DNA of 6,576 nt from Desulfuromonadaceae bacterium UBA6124 (GTDB taxonomy: Bacteria > Desulfobacterota > Desulfuromonadia > Desulfuromonadales > Trichloromonadaceae), in NCBI GenBank assembly GCA_002423365.1, contig DIVU01000268.1:1-6576 (forward strand), read 5' to 3'. The notes below the pieces were generated by a model. The model was given only the letters and a program-made list of their open reading frames with translations. It was not told where the DNA came from and made no database searches. The position numbers and the translations under genes were made by a program. Position 1 is the first letter of the stretch. Every line of letters starts with the position of its first letter. This document shows positions 6,067 to 6,576 of this stretch, one piece after another.

Positions 6067-6114
6067 AAAACCCGGGAGTCTGGGGAAATCCCCCTGCTTC
6101 CGGGTTTTCTTTTG
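6067..6114. terminator. Bidirectional factor-independent terminator between the hub gene and ackA
   Basis: AAAACCCGGGAG (6067-6078) pairs with CTTCCGGGTTTT (6097-6108) with one mismatch, and an inner GGGG (6082-6085) pairs with CCCC around an AAAT loop. On the plus strand the stem runs into TTTTCTTTT; on the minus strand it is followed by TTTTTTGTTT (6061-6070). It lies 31 bp after the hub stop and about 80 bp past the convergent acetate kinase stop, so it can serve both genes. Confidence 0.88.
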
Positions 6115-6193
6115 TCTCCGTGTTTGATCCTCATTGCGGAAAAATCAGGCTGTTCTCAAGACAGAAGACGTCGGTTTCCGAAACGGGACAAAG

Positions 6194-6576
6194 CTAGATT
6201 TCCCGTTCCCGCCAGGGCATGACGAAATCCTCATGCCCAAAAGAGTAGTCGCTTTCCATATGATCGCGGCAGCCGCCGTTCAGGATAGCGGCCACGTCCT
6301 CGGCAAAGACCAGCCCATCGGCCACCGGAATCGCGTACACCGGAACCCGTGAATCCTGCCGGGATACCAGGGTTTCTCCCTCATCCCGATCCGCCAGTCG
6401 GTTTTGCTCCCGGTCCAGGTCAACCCCGAGAAACTCCAGCCCGGCCAGGGCCTTCTCACGCACCGACCAGCCCACATCGCTGTAGTTGGAGGTAAAAATC
6501 AGCGCATCCACGCGGCCGAGCGCAGCAAAGTAGGCGCCGATGTATTTGCGTAAGCGGTAACCTTCGATCTCCTGGG
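6194..6576 (-). CDS. ackA: Acetate kinase family protein, C-terminal part, with altered ATP-site motif; runs off the right edge
   Basis: The visible 126 codons are the C-terminus of an ASKHA-fold acetate/propionate kinase (acetate + ATP = acetyl phosphate + ADP), a cytoplasmic enzyme that normally works with Pta. EIEGYRLRKYIGAYFAALGR followed directly by VDALIFT matches the family block before the ATP loop. REKALAGLEFLGVDLDREQN and then SRQDSRVPVYAIP match the blocks after it. Two active-site stretches differ. The usual GIGEN (331-335 in the Methanosarcina enzyme) is NYSDV here in an ungapped alignment, and the usual IPTNEEL is IPVADGL, which puts Asp at the metal-binding Glu384 position. An additional tail after AAIL ends FVMPWREREI. 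The stop is TAG at 6194-6196. It could be a functional divergent clade, a paralogue with another role or an inactive relative; the catalytic N-terminal half lies outside the window. I assign the family with confidence, but the ackA symbol is less certain because of the altered motif. Confidence 0.88.
   Translation of the reverse strand, partial: QEIEGYRLRKYIGAYFAALGRVDALIFTSNYSDVGWSVREKALAGLEFLGVDLDREQNRLADRDEGETLVSRQDSRVPVYAIPVADGLVFAEDVAAILNGGCRDHMESDYSFGHEDFVMPWREREI

Noticed and set aside
6163..6186. GTTTCCGAAAC inverted repeat near the acetate kinase stop
   Set aside because: Five-base arms with a single central base cannot form a useful hairpin and no T tract follows; the bidirectional terminator at 6067-6114 explains termination better.
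6134..6352. 72-codon plus-strand open frame
   Set aside because: It overlaps the acetate kinase gene in antisense and begins just after a terminator, with no promoter or ribosome binding site seen.

Overview
This GC-rich, gene-dense window carries six genes on two strands. It most resembles an anaerobic deltaproteobacterium of the Desulfuromonas/Geobacter type. This assignment is an inference from gene content: System II cytochrome c assembly genes, a DUF4388 (PATAN-like) signalling protein, an acetate kinase and the pimelate-dependent BioW route to biotin. No 16S rRNA or other decisive marker is present.

Left region (1-945, minus strand): the start of a biotin operon read leftwards. bioW (pimeloyl-CoA synthetase) is complete. 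It is followed after 4 bp by the first 46 codons of bioF (KAPA synthase), which runs off the left edge. Together these two enzymes turn free pimelate into pimeloyl-CoA and then into 8-amino-7-oxononanoate. The divergent intergenic region (946-1107) holds a good candidate BirA operator. It overlaps a perfect TTGACA -35 box for bioW, and the predicted transcript is almost leaderless.

Middle region (1108-2964, plus strand): a two-gene cytochrome c assembly unit, ccsA (ResC-type haem handler with a WWD segment) followed 12 bp later by a short resB. The order is ResC-ResB, and the WWD signature of the CcsA protein is clearly divergent.

Right-middle region (3087-6035, plus strand): after an AT-rich promoter island comes a 982-residue single-pass membrane protein that I do not recognise as a named protein. 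It has a signal peptide, a shortened periplasmic binding-protein-like domain, a Lys/Ala/Pro-rich periplasmic linker, one membrane helix, a long acidic disordered cytoplasmic region with repeated Pro-Trp motifs, a DUF4388/PATAN-like domain, two MshEN-like 24-residue motifs (possible c-di-GMP binding) and a C-terminal helical domain. This layout suggests a transmembrane sensor or polar hub and is the most interesting object in the window. A strong bidirectional terminator follows it.

Right edge (6194-6576, minus strand): the C-terminal 126 codons of an acetate kinase family protein, convergent with the hub gene. Its ATP-site GIGEN motif is replaced by NYSDV.

No tRNA, rRNA, CRISPR array, insertion sequence or attachment site was seen, and no gene-free stretch exceeds about 165 bp.
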